A DNA stretch of 64,000 nt, taken from positions 213,471 through 277,470 of the forward strand of contig SFFE01000001.1 of the NCBI GenBank assembly GCA_004556965.1. Reading direction: 5' to 3'. The DNA is from Clostridiales bacterium (GTDB lineage: Bacteria > Bacillota > Clostridia > Oscillospirales > Oscillospiraceae). Made by a program: the position numbers and the translations under genes. The notes under the pieces are model-generated. The model saw only the letters and a list, made by a program, of their open reading frames with translations. It did no database searches and was not told the DNA's origin. Shown here in pieces: positions 14,861 to 24,459 of this stretch (positions are counted from its first letter, which is position 1; the number at the start of each line of letters is the position of its first letter).

Positions 14861-16845
14861 TGGCCATCGTAAAAATGAAAAAGCTGCAGCTCATGGTCGT
14901 TCGCCAGCAGAAGGATGAGCTGCTCCGGGACCTGACGATTCTGGGCTGCGTCGAGGTGACCGATCCGGATGCGTTTTTCGAGGACGAGGAAGCTGCCTCG
15001 TGCCTGCATCACGAATCCGGAAATCTGGTCGAAGCCCGCTCCGATCAGACCCGACTGGTCAACGGACTCAAATTGCTGGACAAATATGCCCCGGTTAAAT
15101 CCAAGCTGCTCAGTTCCCACCCGGAAGTGACTGAGGCGGATTTTCTGGACGACGCCGCGCTGCAGGAAGAGCTTGCGGCCGCAAAGGCGCTGGAAGAGCT
15201 GGAAGCGCAGGTCCGCCGTCTCAGCGGCGAGGAGAGTAAGCTGCGTGCCGCCATTGAGGCGCTGCGCCCGTGGACGGCGCTGGAGCTGCCGCTCGAAACG
15301 GCGGGCACGGCGCGCACGGTGATTCTGCTCGGCATGCTTCCGGCAGCGGCGGACTTGCAGGAAGCCCGGAAAGCGCTGGAAGATGCGGCACCGGAGTCGG
15401 AGCTGTTTGAGGTATCTGCGGACAAGGAGCAGCACTATGTGGTGCTGGTCTGCCTGAAGGAAGCGCAGACAGAGGCGCTCGCTGCGCTGCGTACGTTTGG
15501 CTATGCGTTTTCAAACGTCGGCGGTATGACCGGTACGGCGAAGGAGAACATCGACGCCTGCACGGCGGAGATCGCCTCCATTACCAAGCAGCGCGTCGCG
15601 GTCGAGGCGGAAATCGCGGCCTACGGGACGCACCGCGACGCTTTCAAGCTCAGCATTGACCGCATGACGGTGAAGATCGCCAGAGCAGAGGCGGAGGACT
15701 GCCTCGTCGGAACGGACCGCGTCGTGTGCATGCGCGGCTGGCTGACCGCGCCAGAGGAGGAAAAACTCGCGCAGACGCTCGCCAAGTATGACTGCTCGTG
15801 GGAGCTGCAGGACCCCGTCGAGGATGAATATCCGGACGTTCCAGTCAAGCTGAAAAACAACAAGGTGACCGAAGCGCTGAACATGGTCACGAATATGTAC
15901 AGCCTGCCGGCCTACGGCACGGTGGACCCGAACCCGCTGATGACGCCGTTTTTCGTATTATTCTATGGTATCATGATGGCGGATATGGGCTACGGCCTGC
16001 TGATGGTCATCGCGGCGCTCGTGGCGCTCAAGGTGATGCGGCCGAAGCGGGGAACGAAGTATTTCTGCAAGCTGCTGCTGGAATGCGGCATCTCGACCTT
16101 TGTTCTCGGCATCGTGACAGGCGGTTTCTTCGGCAACGCCATCCCGACGCTGGCGAACATGTTCACCGGCCACGATGTGCCGCTCGGTATCCTGAGCAAA
16201 CCGCTGCTGGACCCGCTTACGCAGACGACGACGATCCTCGTCGGCGCCATGGCGCTCGGCTTCATCCAGCTTGTCACCGGCATGGTCGTCAGCTTCGTGG
16301 AGAAGGCGAAAGCAGGAAACCTCGCGGACGGCATTTTCGAGGAGGGTATCTGGTGGGTCATCTTCATCGGTCTTGCGCTGTTCCTGCTGAAGATCGGCAA
16401 CATCGGGGGTGTCCCGGTTGTGCTGTGCATCGGCGGCTTGATGCTGCTGTACGGCTCCGGGCGGCACGCCAAGGGCTTCGGTAAGGTCACGGCTGTGTTC
16501 GGCGAGATCTACAACGGACTCACCGGCTGGTTCGGCGACATTCTGTCCTATTCCCGTCTGATGGCGCTGATGCTGGCGGGCAGCGTAATTGCGCAGGTGT
16601 TCAACACCCTCGCGGCGATGCCGTCTCAGGGCGGCGTCACCGTGGTGTCCATTCTGGTGTTCCTTGTGATCTTCCTGGTTGGCCATGCGCTGAACTTCGG
16701 CCTCAACCTGCTGGGCTGCTTCGTGCACGACCTTCGTCTGCAGTGCCTGGAGTTCTTCGGCAAGTTCTATGTGGACGGCGGAAAGCCCTTCCGCCCGCTG
16801 GAGATCAACACCAAGTACGTAGACGTGGAAAACCACGATTTTTAA
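14860..16845 (+). CDS. ntpI: V-type ATPase subunit I (a-type, ion channel)
   Basis: A 661-residue subunit a/I. Residues 1 to about 335 form the cytosolic, partly coiled-coil arm that meets the peripheral stalks (MAIVKMKKLQLMVVRQQKDEL). The C-terminal half is hydrophobic with about seven to eight transmembrane helices (for example MTPFFVLFYGIMMADMGYG, YSRLMALMLAGSVIAQVFN, VGHALNFGLNLLGCFVHDLR). The essential Arg of the half-channel helix is probably the one in DLRLQCLEF. It moves ions together with the K-ring. Its ATG overlaps the last bases of ntpF. Confidence 0.93.
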   Translation: MAIVKMKKLQLMVVRQQKDELLRDLTILGCVEVTDPDAFFEDEEAASCLHHESGNLVEARSDQTRLVNGLKLLDKYAPVKSKLLSSHPEVTEADFLDDAALQEELAAAKALEELEAQVRRLSGEESKLRAAIEALRPWTALELPLETAGTARTVILLGMLPAAADLQEARKALEDAAPESELFEVSADKEQHYVVLVCLKEAQTEALAALRTFGYAFSNVGGMTGTAKENIDACTAEIASITKQRVAVEAEIAAYGTHRDAFKLSIDRMTVKIARAEAEDCLVGTDRVVCMRGWLTAPEEEKLAQTLAKYDCSWELQDPVEDEYPDVPVKLKNNKVTEALNMVTNMYSLPAYGTVDPNPLMTPFFVLFYGIMMADMGYGLLMVIAALVALKVMRPKRGTKYFCKLLLECGISTFVLGIVTGGFFGNAIPTLANMFTGHDVPLGILSKPLLDPLTQTTTILVGAMALGFIQLVTGMVVSFVEKAKAGNLADGIFEEGIWWVIFIGLALFLLKIGNIGGVPVVLCIGGLMLLYGSGRHAKGFGKVTAVFGEIYNGLTGWFGDILSYSRLMALMLAGSVIAQVFNTLAAMPSQGGVTVVSILVFLVIFLVGHALNFGLNLLGCFVHDLRLQCLEFFGKFYVDGGKPFRPLEINTKYVDVENHDF

Positions 16846-16874
16846 TTCATCCGAATATGCAAAATTAAAAGTGA

Positions 16875-17387
<513 letters not shown>

Positions 17388-17422
17388 GCGAAAACCCTCT
17401 TCAAACAGAAGGGAACGATTCT

Positions 17423-18022
17423 ATGACTGGTATTGAAAAAATCACCGGACGCATCGAAGCGGACGCGAGAGCGGAGGCGGCGGCCATCACGGCGGAAGCC
17501 AATGCCAAGTGCGCGGAGATCCGTGCGGAATACGACAAAAAGGCGCAGGACGAGTACTGGACGCGCGTCCGCGCCGGCGTGAAAGAGTGCGAAGACCGCG
17601 CGCAGCGCATGGGCAGAATGGCGGAAATGGAGGCCAGAAAAAGCACGCTGAGCCTCAAGCAGACCATGGTCAGCGAAGCGTTTGACCGCGCTGTTGAAAT
17701 GATCTGTACCATGCCGAAGGACGAGTACGTCGCGGTCATGGCTAAGCTCGCTGCGAAGGCGGCGGTCACCGGCAATGAGGCGGTCGTGTTCAACGGCAAG
17801 GATCAGCAGGTTTGCGGCGCGGAGATCGTCGCGGCGGCCAATGCGATCCTTGCGAAGAACGGCGGCGCCGCCAACCTCACCATGAGCGGCGAGACCCGCG
17901 ATATCTGCGCCGGGTTTGTGCTGCAGGAGGGCGATGTGGAGATCAACTGCGCCGTGGAGGTTCTTGCAGAGCTCTGCCGCAGCGATCTGGCCGCACAGGT
18001 TGCCGAGGTCATGTTCGGCTGA
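17423..18022 (+). CDS. ntpE: V-type ATPase subunit E (peripheral stalk)
   Basis: A 199-residue protein: an N-terminal helical half rich in Ala/Glu (GIEKITGRIEADARAEAAAI, continuing as coiled coil to about 95) and a C-terminal globular half (VVFNGKDQQVCGAEIVAAAN). It pairs with NtpF and caps the catalytic head. ATG 17423 follows AGAAGGGAACGATTCT. An in-frame GTG-type start further upstream would overlap ntpK and is not preferred. Confidence 0.88.
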   Translation: MTGIEKITGRIEADARAEAAAITAEANAKCAEIRAEYDKKAQDEYWTRVRAGVKECEDRAQRMGRMAEMEARKSTLSLKQTMVSEAFDRAVEMICTMPKDEYVAVMAKLAAKAAVTGNEAVVFNGKDQQVCGAEIVAAANAILAKNGGAANLTMSGETRDICAGFVLQEGDVEINCAVEVLAELCRSDLAAQVAEVMFG

Positions 18023-18032
18023 CAGGCCTGAT

Positions 18033-18089
18033 CCCCGCCGTGCGCGGGGCAGGTAACACATCCTATATGGGGCATCCGCTGCGGATGCC
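18033..18089 (+). other. Intra-operon hairpins between ntpE and ntpC
   Basis: The only sizeable gap inside the V-ATPase operon holds two stem-loops: CCCCGC with GCGGGG (18033-18049), and GGCATCCGC (18071-18079) with GCGGATGCC (18081-18089). Neither has a T-run. They could mark RNA processing or stabilise the downstream message. Confidence 0.5.
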
Positions 18090-18108
18090 GCATGAGGGAG
18101 GAACGGAA

Positions 18109-19110
18109 TTGTCTAAAGTAAAAGATACAAGTTACCTTGCAATCACGGCAATGCTGGCAGCCCGCGAGACCAGGATGCTTTCCGCCGAGCGCATGGAGCG
18201 CATGATCGACGCGCCCACGAACGACGAGGCGGCCAAAACGCTGGAGGAATGCGGCTACGGCGATCTGTCCGGCCTGAGCGCGAAGGAAGTCAACGCAGCG
18301 CTGGAAGCACGCATCGCGGCGGTGTTCACGGAGCTGGAAAACATGGTTCCGGAGCGCGAGCTGGTGCAGCTCTTCCGCCTGAAGTACGATTACCACAACG
18401 CAAAAACGCTCATGAAGGCGCAGGCCGCCGGCGTCGATGGCAGCGCCCTCCTCTCGCAGCGGGGGAACGTGCCCGTGGCCGTGATGAAGAACGCTTTCGT
18501 AAACGAGGATTACAGCGACGTGCCGCCCATGCTGGCGGAGGCCATGCAGGAAGCGGCGGGCATCCTGTCGCGCACCGCGAACCCGCAGCTCGCGGACTTC
18601 GCAATGGATCGGGCGTACTTTGCACAGATGCTGTCGCTGGCGGAAGCGATTAACGACGGCGGCTTCACGGTCGGCTACGTCCGCCTGCAGATCGACAGCG
18701 CCAATCTCCGCGCCGCGGTGCGCACGCACCGCATGGGGAAGGACAACGACTTCCTCAAGACGGCGCTCATCTCCGGCGGCACGATCGGCACGGACCGCGT
18801 TGCGGCGGCGTCCGATTCCGCTGAGACGCTCGCGGGGCTGTACAACATGACGTGGCTGTCTCAGGCGGCGGCGTCCGGCGCGGTTGCGATGAACGGCGGC
18901 TCGCTCACGGAGTTTGAGCTGCTGTGCGACAATGCGCTGCTGGACTATGTCCGCGAGGCGAAGCGGAAGAGTTTCGGCGCCGCGCACGTGTGCGCCTATC
19001 TCGCCGCGATGGAAAGCGAGATCACGGCCGCCAGAATGATCCTGACGGGCAGACTTTCGGGACTTGAGCCCGGAGTCATCCGGGAAAGGCTGCGTGAAAC
19101 CTATGCTTAA
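18109..19110 (+). CDS. ntpC: V-type ATPase subunit C (d-type, central stalk)
   Basis: A 333-residue cytosolic subunit that links the central shaft to the rotor ring. The start is a TTG at 18109 preceded by GAGGGAGG with 7 bases spacing; in-frame ATG codons further upstream fall inside the intercistronic hairpin. The characteristic helical C/AC39 pattern is seen in SYLAITAMLAARETRMLS, LFRLKYDYHNAKTLMKAQ and YVRLQIDSANLRAAVRTHRM. The end overlaps the next start codon by 8 bases. Confidence 0.9.
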   Translation: MSKVKDTSYLAITAMLAARETRMLSAERMERMIDAPTNDEAAKTLEECGYGDLSGLSAKEVNAALEARIAAVFTELENMVPERELVQLFRLKYDYHNAKTLMKAQAAGVDGSALLSQRGNVPVAVMKNAFVNEDYSDVPPMLAEAMQEAAGILSRTANPQLADFAMDRAYFAQMLSLAEAINDGGFTVGYVRLQIDSANLRAAVRTHRMGKDNDFLKTALISGGTIGTDRVAAASDSAETLAGLYNMTWLSQAAASGAVAMNGGSLTEFELLCDNALLDYVREAKRKSFGAAHVCAYLAAMESEITAARMILTGRLSGLEPGVIRERLRETYA

Positions 19111-19417
19111 AATTGCAGTTGTCGGCGGCGCAGAGACCGTTATGGGCTTCAAAGCACTGGGACTGGAAGCGTGTCCGGTCGCCAACGCCGAGGAAGCGCG
19201 CAGGACGCTCCACCGTCTGACCAGAGAATCCGAGGACTACGCCATCATCTACATCGAAGAGAATCTGGCGCAGGAACTCGAACGCGAAATCGACAAATAC
19301 AAAGATGTCCCCAAGCCCGCGATCATTTTGATCCCCGGCAGGGAAGGCCCCCTCGGCCTTGGCCAGTCCGCGCTGAAGGCGGCGGTCGAGCGAGCGGTCG
19401 GCTCCGATATCCTTTAA
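19103..19417 (+). CDS. ntpG: V-type ATPase subunit F (central shaft)
   Basis: A 104-residue subunit F with its typical opening MLKIAVVGGAETVMGFKALG and a second conserved stretch YAIIYIEENLAQELEREID. It binds subunit D in the rotating shaft and modulates ATP hydrolysis. The ATG at 19103 overlaps the ntpC stop; a GTG three codons earlier is an alternative start. Confidence 0.9.
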   Translation: MLKIAVVGGAETVMGFKALGLEACPVANAEEARRTLHRLTRESEDYAIIYIEENLAQELEREIDKYKDVPKPAIILIPGREGPLGLGQSALKAAVERAVGSDIL

Positions 19418-19435
19418 GGAAAGGAAGAATGTACA

Positions 19436-21205
19436 TTGAGCGGAACAATTACCAAAGTTTCCGGCCCGCTGGTCGTCGCGGAAGGTCTGGCTGATGCGAA
19501 CGTCTCCGACGTTGTCCGCGTCGGCGAGCAGCGACTCATTGGCGAGATTCTGAATATGACGGGCGACAGCGCGTCGATTCAGGTTTATGAAGAAACCTCC
19601 GGCCTTGGCCCCGGCGCGCACGTCGAGACCACCGGAATGCCCCTGTCCGTCGAGCTTGGCCCCGGCATGCTGGAGAACATCTACGACGGCATCCAGCGTC
19701 CGCTTCCGGAGATCCGCGATCTGACCGGCTCCAACATCACCCGCGGCATCGAGGTGCCCGCGCTCAACCGCGAGCGCAGATGGCAGTTCGTCCCGACGGT
19801 CGAGGTCGGCGCGATGGTGACCGGCGGCGACGTGATCGGCACCGTGCAGGAGACCAGCGCGATCCTGCACAAGATCATGGTTCCCCCGCGCATGAAGGGC
19901 ACCATCAAGGCCATCACCGGCGGCGAGTTCACCGTGGACGAGACCGTCGCGGTGCTCACCGACGAGCAAGGCAACGACCACGAACTGAACATGATCCAGC
20001 GCTGGCCGGTGCGTATCGCGCGCCCCTATGCGCAGAAGTTCGCGCCCAACAAGCCCATGAACAGCGGCCAGCGTATCATTGATACCCTGTTCCCGATCGC
20101 CAAGGGCGGCACGGCGGCCGTCCCCGGCCCGTTCGGCAGCGGCAAGACCGTTGTGCAGCACCAGCTTGCAAAGTGGTCGGACGTGGACATCGTCGTCTAC
20201 ATCGGCTGCGGCGAGCGCGGCAACGAGATGACCGACGTTCTGATGGAGTTCCCGGAGCTGACCGACCCGCGCAATGGCGAGCCCCTCATGAAGCGCACCG
20301 TCCTGATTGCCAACACCTCCGATATGCCCGTTGCGGCGCGTGAGGCTTCCATTTACACCGGCATCACCATCGCGGAGTACTTCCGCGACATGGGCTATGA
20401 CGTCGCCGTTCTGGCCGACTCCACCTCCCGCTGGGCGGAAGCGCTGCGTGAGATGTCCGGCCGTCTGGAGGAGATGCCCGGCGAAGAAGGCTACCCGGCC
20501 TACCTCGCCTCCCGTATCGCACAGTTCTACGAAAGAGCCGGCTGCGTCCGCTGCATGGGCTCCGACGACCGCCGCGGCTCCGTCACCGCCATCGGCGCTG
20601 TCTCGCCTCCGGGCGGCGACATTTCCGAGCCGGTCTCGCAGGCGACCATGCGTATCGTCAAGGTCTTCTGGGCGCTCGATTCCAGCCTTGCCTATGCGCG
20701 TCATTTCCCGGCCATCAACTGGCTGACGTCCTATTCGCTGTACGTCGATTCCCTCAAGCCGTGGTACGAAGAGACCTTCGGCCCGGAGTATATGAAAAAC
20801 CGCGATAAGGCCATGAGCATTCTGCAGCAGGAATCCGAGCTGCAGGAGATCGTCCGCCTCGTCGGTCAGGACGCGCTCTCCCCGGAGGACCGCCTGACGA
20901 TGGAGACGGCCAAGATGATCCGCGAGGACTTCCTCCAGCAGAACGCGTTCGTCGATATCGACAGCTATTCCGAGTACAAGCGCCAGTTCATGCTGCTGCA
21001 CCTGATTTTGCAGTATGACGTCGAGTGCCGTGAGGCGCTGGCGAAGGGCGCGCCGATGAACAAGCTCTTTGCCATCCCCGCCCGCGTCGATATCGGCCGC
21101 GCGAAGAACGTGCCGAGCGAGGAGTACGAGGCTGTCTACACCAAGATCGGCACGGATATGACCGCGCAGATCAAGGAGATTGTTGCCGGAGGTGAGGAGC
21201 AGTGA
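19436..21205 (+). CDS. ntpA: V-type ATPase catalytic subunit A
   Basis: A 589-residue catalytic subunit, the site of ATP hydrolysis in the A3B3 head. Walker A is GPFGSGKTV, with Walker B and the catalytic Glu region in [11 protein letters not shown] and [15 protein letters not shown]. The non-homologous insert that sets A apart from B/beta subunits is present (about residues 110-200). The start is a TTG at 19436, 6 bases after AAGGAAGAA. The length is normal for the family. Confidence 0.95.
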   Translation: MSGTITKVSGPLVVAEGLADANVSDVVRVGEQRLIGEILNMTGDSASIQVYEETSGLGPGAHVETTGMPLSVELGPGMLENIYDGIQRPLPEIRDLTGSNITRGIEVPALNRERRWQFVPTVEVGAMVTGGDVIGTVQETSAILHKIMVPPRMKGTIKAITGGEFTVDETVAVLTDEQGNDHELNMIQRWPVRIARPYAQKFAPNKPMNSGQRIIDTLFPIAKGGTAAVPGPFGSGKTVVQHQLAKWSDVDIVVYIGCGERGNEMTDVLMEFPELTDPRNGEPLMKRTVLIANTSDMPVAAREASIYTGITIAEYFRDMGYDVAVLADSTSRWAEALREMSGRLEEMPGEEGYPAYLASRIAQFYERAGCVRCMGSDDRRGSVTAIGAVSPPGGDISEPVSQATMRIVKVFWALDSSLAYARHFPAINWLTSYSLYVDSLKPWYEETFGPEYMKNRDKAMSILQQESELQEIVRLVGQDALSPEDRLTMETAKMIREDFLQQNAFVDIDSYSEYKRQFMLLHLILQYDVECREALAKGAPMNKLFAIPARVDIGRAKNVPSEEYEAVYTKIGTDMTAQIKEIVAGGEEQ

Positions 21206-22575
21206 TTAAAGAATATAAGACCATTCGGGAGATCGCCAGCCCTCTGATGCTGGTGCAGCAGGTCGAAGGCGTCACCTACGACGAGCTGGCCGAGATCGAG
21301 CTGCCCAACGGCGAAGTCCGCCGCTGCAAGGTGCTTGAGGTCGAGGGCGATTCGGCGGTCGTGCAGCTGTTTGAAAGCGCGCAGGGCATCAACCTCGCGC
21401 AGACCAAGGTCCGCTTCCTTGGCCACCCGCTGCAGCTCGGTGTTTCCGAGGATATGCTCGGCCGCGTCTTCAACGGCATGGGCGAGCCGATCGACGGCGG
21501 CCCGGAGATCCTGGCGGAAAAGCATCTCGATATCAACGGCCTGCCGATGAACCCGGCGGCACGCGCCTACCCGGCAGAGTTCATCCAGACCGGCGTCTCT
21601 ACCATTGACGGTCTGAACACCCTCGTCCGCGGCCAGAAGCTGCCGATCTTCTCCGCGTCCGGCCTGCCGCATGCGGCGCTGGCCGCGCAGATCGCGCGTC
21701 AGGCAAGAGTGCTGGGCGACGGTGAAAACTTCGCGGTTGTCTTTGCCGCGATCGGCATCACCTTCGAGGAATCCGAGTACTTCATTCAGGAGTTCCGCCG
21801 CACCGGCGCCATCGACCGTACGGTCGTGTTCTCGAACCTCGCCAATGACCCGGCCGTCGAGCGTATTGCAACGCCGCGTATGGCGCTGACCGCAGCCGAG
21901 TATCTGGCCTTCGAGAAGGATATGCAGGTGCTTGTCATCCTGACCGATATTACGAACTACGCTGAGGCGCTGCGCGAGGTCTCCGCTGCGAAGAAGGAAG
22001 TCCCCGGCCGCCGCGGCTACCCCGGTTACCTCTACACCGACCTTGCAACGCTGTATGAACGCGCCGGCCGCCGTCTCGGCAAGAAGGGCTCGATCACGAT
22101 GATCCCGATCCTGACCATGCCGGAAGACGACAAGACGCACCCGATCCCCGACCTGACCGGCTACATCACCGAGGGCCAGATCATTCTTTCCCGTGACCTG
22201 CACCGCAAGGGCATCGTCCCGCCGGTCGACGTTCTGCCGAGCCTGTCGCGTCTGAAGGACAAGGGCATTGGCGAGGGCAAGACCCGCGAAGACCACTCCG
22301 GCACCATGAACCAGCTCTTCGCCGCATACTCCCGCGGCAAGGACGCTAAGGAACTCATGACCATTCTGGGCGAGGCGGCCCTGTCGGACGACGACAAGCA
22401 GTTTGCGAAGTTTGCAGACGCTTTCGAGCAGGAGTACGTCAACCAGGGCAACGAGACCAACCGCTCCATCGAGGAGACGCTGGATCTCGGCTGGAAGCTG
22501 CTGAGCCTGCTGCCGCGCACCGAACTCAAGCGCATCAAGCCCGAAATGATCGAGAAATACATGCCTGAGGCGTGA
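21202..22575 (+). CDS. ntpB: V-type ATPase regulatory subunit B
   Basis: A 457-residue non-catalytic nucleotide-binding subunit of the A3B3 head. It begins [19 protein letters not shown] at a GTG (21202) that overlaps the ntpA stop codon; GGAGGTGAGGAGCA supplies the ribosome site. It lacks a true P-loop Lys: the region reads [20 protein letters not shown], as usual for B subunits. The conserved segments [14 protein letters not shown] and [15 protein letters not shown] are intact. Confidence 0.95.
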   Translation: MIKEYKTIREIASPLMLVQQVEGVTYDELAEIELPNGEVRRCKVLEVEGDSAVVQLFESAQGINLAQTKVRFLGHPLQLGVSEDMLGRVFNGMGEPIDGGPEILAEKHLDINGLPMNPAARAYPAEFIQTGVSTIDGLNTLVRGQKLPIFSASGLPHAALAAQIARQARVLGDGENFAVVFAAIGITFEESEYFIQEFRRTGAIDRTVVFSNLANDPAVERIATPRMALTAAEYLAFEKDMQVLVILTDITNYAEALREVSAAKKEVPGRRGYPGYLYTDLATLYERAGRRLGKKGSITMIPILTMPEDDKTHPIPDLTGYITEGQIILSRDLHRKGIVPPVDVLPSLSRLKDKGIGEGKTREDHSGTMNQLFAAYSRGKDAKELMTILGEAALSDDDKQFAKFADAFEQEYVNQGNETNRSIEETLDLGWKLLSLLPRTELKRIKPEMIEKYMPEA

Positions 22576-22612
22576 CCATCGGCAGTCCGCAACAACCAAG
22601 TGAGGTGATTTG

Positions 22613-23266
22613 ATGGCAAGTACCACAATTACCCCGACCAGAATGGTGCTCAACCAGCTCAAAGGCCGGCTGAAAACCGCTCGACGGGGTCATAAGCTCC
22701 TCAAGGATAAGCGTGACGAGCTGATGCGTCAGTTTCTCGACATCGTGCGGCTGAACAAGCAGCTTCGTGCAAAGGTCGAGCAGGGATTGACGGAGGCGTT
22801 CGGCTCTCTGTCGGTCGCGTCGGCGATCATGTCCCCGGAAATGCTGGAGCAGGCGCTGCTGTACCCACGCCAGAGCGTCGAATTGGGCATGAGCTACAAA
22901 AACATCATGAGCGTGAACGTTCCGGTGTATGACTTCAAGACCAAGAACAGCGACCCGTCCGAGATCTTTCCGTACGGCTTTGCGCAGACCTCCGGCGAGC
23001 TGGACGATGCGCTGGAAAAGCTGGCGCAGGTGTTCGAGGATATGCTGGAGCTGGCGCAGGTCGAGAAGACCATGCAGATGCTGGCGCAGGAGATCGAAAA
23101 GACCCGCCGCCGCGTCAACGCTCTGGAGTATGTCATGATTCCTGAACTGGAGCAGAACATCCGCTACATCTCGATGAAGCTGGATGAAAACGAAAGCTCT
23201 ACCAAGGTGCGTCTGATGAAGGTCAAGGAAATGGTCCTTGAGGACGCGCACCACTACAAGCAATAA
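22613..23266 (+). CDS. ntpD: V-type ATPase subunit D (central shaft)
   Basis: A 217-residue subunit D forming the rotating coiled-coil shaft together with subunit F. It has the family start TTITPTRMVLNQLKGRLKTA, RGHKLLKDKRDELMRQF, and a long C-terminal helix (KTRRRVNALEYVMIPELEQ). ATG 22613 follows GAGGTGATTTG. It is the last gene of the operon and is followed by a strong bidirectional terminator. Confidence 0.94.
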   Translation: MASTTITPTRMVLNQLKGRLKTARRGHKLLKDKRDELMRQFLDIVRLNKQLRAKVEQGLTEAFGSLSVASAIMSPEMLEQALLYPRQSVELGMSYKNIMSVNVPVYDFKTKNSDPSEIFPYGFAQTSGELDDALEKLAQVFEDMLELAQVEKTMQMLAQEIEKTRRRVNALEYVMIPELEQNIRYISMKLDENESSTKVRLMKVKEMVLEDAHHYKQ

Positions 23267-23270
23267 CCAG

Positions 23271-23307
23271 GTAAAAACCACCCTGCCGCCGGCAGGGTGG
23301 TTTTTAC
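23271..23307. terminator. Bidirectional terminator after V-ATPase operon
   Basis: A perfect stem pairs the sequence from 23271 (GTAAAAACCACCCTGCC) with GGCAGGGTGGTTTTTAC, giving A-runs and T-runs on either side. It overlaps the last codon and stop of the convergent nucleotidyltransferase gene. Confidence 0.9.
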
Positions 23308-24314
23308 GTTTTGCGGTTTTGCTCCATCAGTTCCAGCAGCCGGGCGGTGCTGTCGGCGGCTTCTGCGGTTTCCGCTTCCACGCGCACTTCGCTTGCGTCT
23401 GCCGCCGGGTGAACGTGCACGTCCCAGCTCCCGTCATGGAACGACAGACCGTCGGTGAAGTCCGCGCCGAACTCCATGAGCGCCTCGGACGCAGTGCGCA
23501 TGAGCCGGGCGCGGTCCCGGCAGGGGACTGCGCGGTATGATTTGTCCGATGCTTGGACTGTCTGCGTCTGCGAGGTGTCTTGCGTTGCCTCCGCTCCAAC
23601 GCCCAGCTTGCCGTCGAGCACGTCCAGACTGCACTGGTAATAGGCGCGCGGCGTGCCGATGTCGCACCAGTAGCCGTCCATCGGTACGCCGAGAATGCGT
23701 TCGCCGCATTCGAGCAGCAGCGGGAACAAGTCCTTGGCGAAGTCGAACTTCTCGCCCTCCGGCACATAGGCCATGGCGCGCGGCGACAGAACGTAGATGC
23801 CGGTGTTCACCATGTCGGTTACGACGTGCTCCCAGTCCGGCTTTTCGATGAAGTGGCGCACGAAGCCCTGCTTGTCCTGCAGCACAAGCCCATATTGCAG
23901 CGGCTCGGCGTTTGGGAAAAGCGCCATGGTCACGGCGGCGTCTGCCTGCCGGTGCCGCTCCATCAGACCGCGCAGGTCAAAGTCACAGGCGGCGTCGCCG
24001 CTGATGATGAGAAAATCCTCGTCCTGATAAAAATCCCGGCAGGCCAGCACGCTGCCGGCGGTGCCGCGCGGCTCGGTTTCCAGCCGGTATTCCAATTGCA
24101 CACTGAAGGCGGAGCCGTCGCCAAAGTGCGCCATGATTGGCTCCGGGTGATAGCACAGCGCGGCGCAGATCTCCCAAAAGCCCTGCGCGCGCAGCAGCTC
24201 GATGATGCGCTCCATCACGGGCTTTCCCGCGAGCGGGACCATCGGTTTCGGCAGGTCGCCGGTCACGCTGCGCAGCCGCGTGCCCTCGCCGCCGGCCAGA
24301 ATCACTGCTTTCAT
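23304..24314 (-). CDS. Sugar-phosphate nucleotidyltransferase with PMM remnant
   Basis: A 336-residue protein. Residues 1 to about 230 are a complete NTP-transferase fold (GGEGTRLR, LPKPMVPLAGKPV, metal-binding Asp in SGDAACDFD, FIEKPDWE, MDGYWCDIGTP), which makes an NDP-sugar such as GDP-mannose or NDP-glucose. After a short Gln/Thr-rich linker, the last 75 residues (DGLSFHDGSWDVHVHP through EVRVEAETAEAADSTARLLE) resemble only the C-terminal domain 4 of phosphomannomutases. Related Firmicutes proteins are full nucleotidyltransferase-mutase fusions of about 800 residues, so this one looks internally deleted. ATG 24314 has AAAAGGAGG upstream. Confidence 0.8.
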   Translation of the reverse strand: MKAVILAGGEGTRLRSVTGDLPKPMVPLAGKPVMERIIELLRAQGFWEICAALCYHPEPIMAHFGDGSAFSVQLEYRLETEPRGTAGSVLACRDFYQDEDFLIISGDAACDFDLRGLMERHRQADAAVTMALFPNAEPLQYGLVLQDKQGFVRHFIEKPDWEHVVTDMVNTGIYVLSPRAMAYVPEGEKFDFAKDLFPLLLECGERILGVPMDGYWCDIGTPRAYYQCSLDVLDGKLGVGAEATQDTSQTQTVQASDKSYRAVPCRDRARLMRTASEALMEFGADFTDGLSFHDGSWDVHVHPAADASEVRVEAETAEAADSTARLLELMEQNRKT

Positions 24315-24368
24315 TGCAGATGCCTCCTTTTTTGTTTCTTATTCTTTGCGGTCCGGCGCTTTTTTTGT

Positions 24369-24398
24369 ATTGTAAAGATTTCTTGTCTTTGTTATAAT
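24369..24398. promoter_or_regulatory. Overlapping divergent promoters (gdpP / nucleotidyltransferase)
   Basis: Plus strand: TTGTAA (24370-24375) and TATAAT (24393-24398), 17-base spacer, reading to gdpP. Minus strand: TTATAA (24397-24392) and TACAAT (24374-24369), also 17 bases apart, reading to the nucleotidyltransferase gene. The two share almost the same bases, so the genes would compete for RNA polymerase. The plus-strand one is the stronger match. Confidence 0.55.
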
Positions 24399-24459
24399 AA
24401 CCTGATACCATAGATGCAATTTTCGCGTATCCCATTTTCCTGCGTGAGGAGGAGTGATT

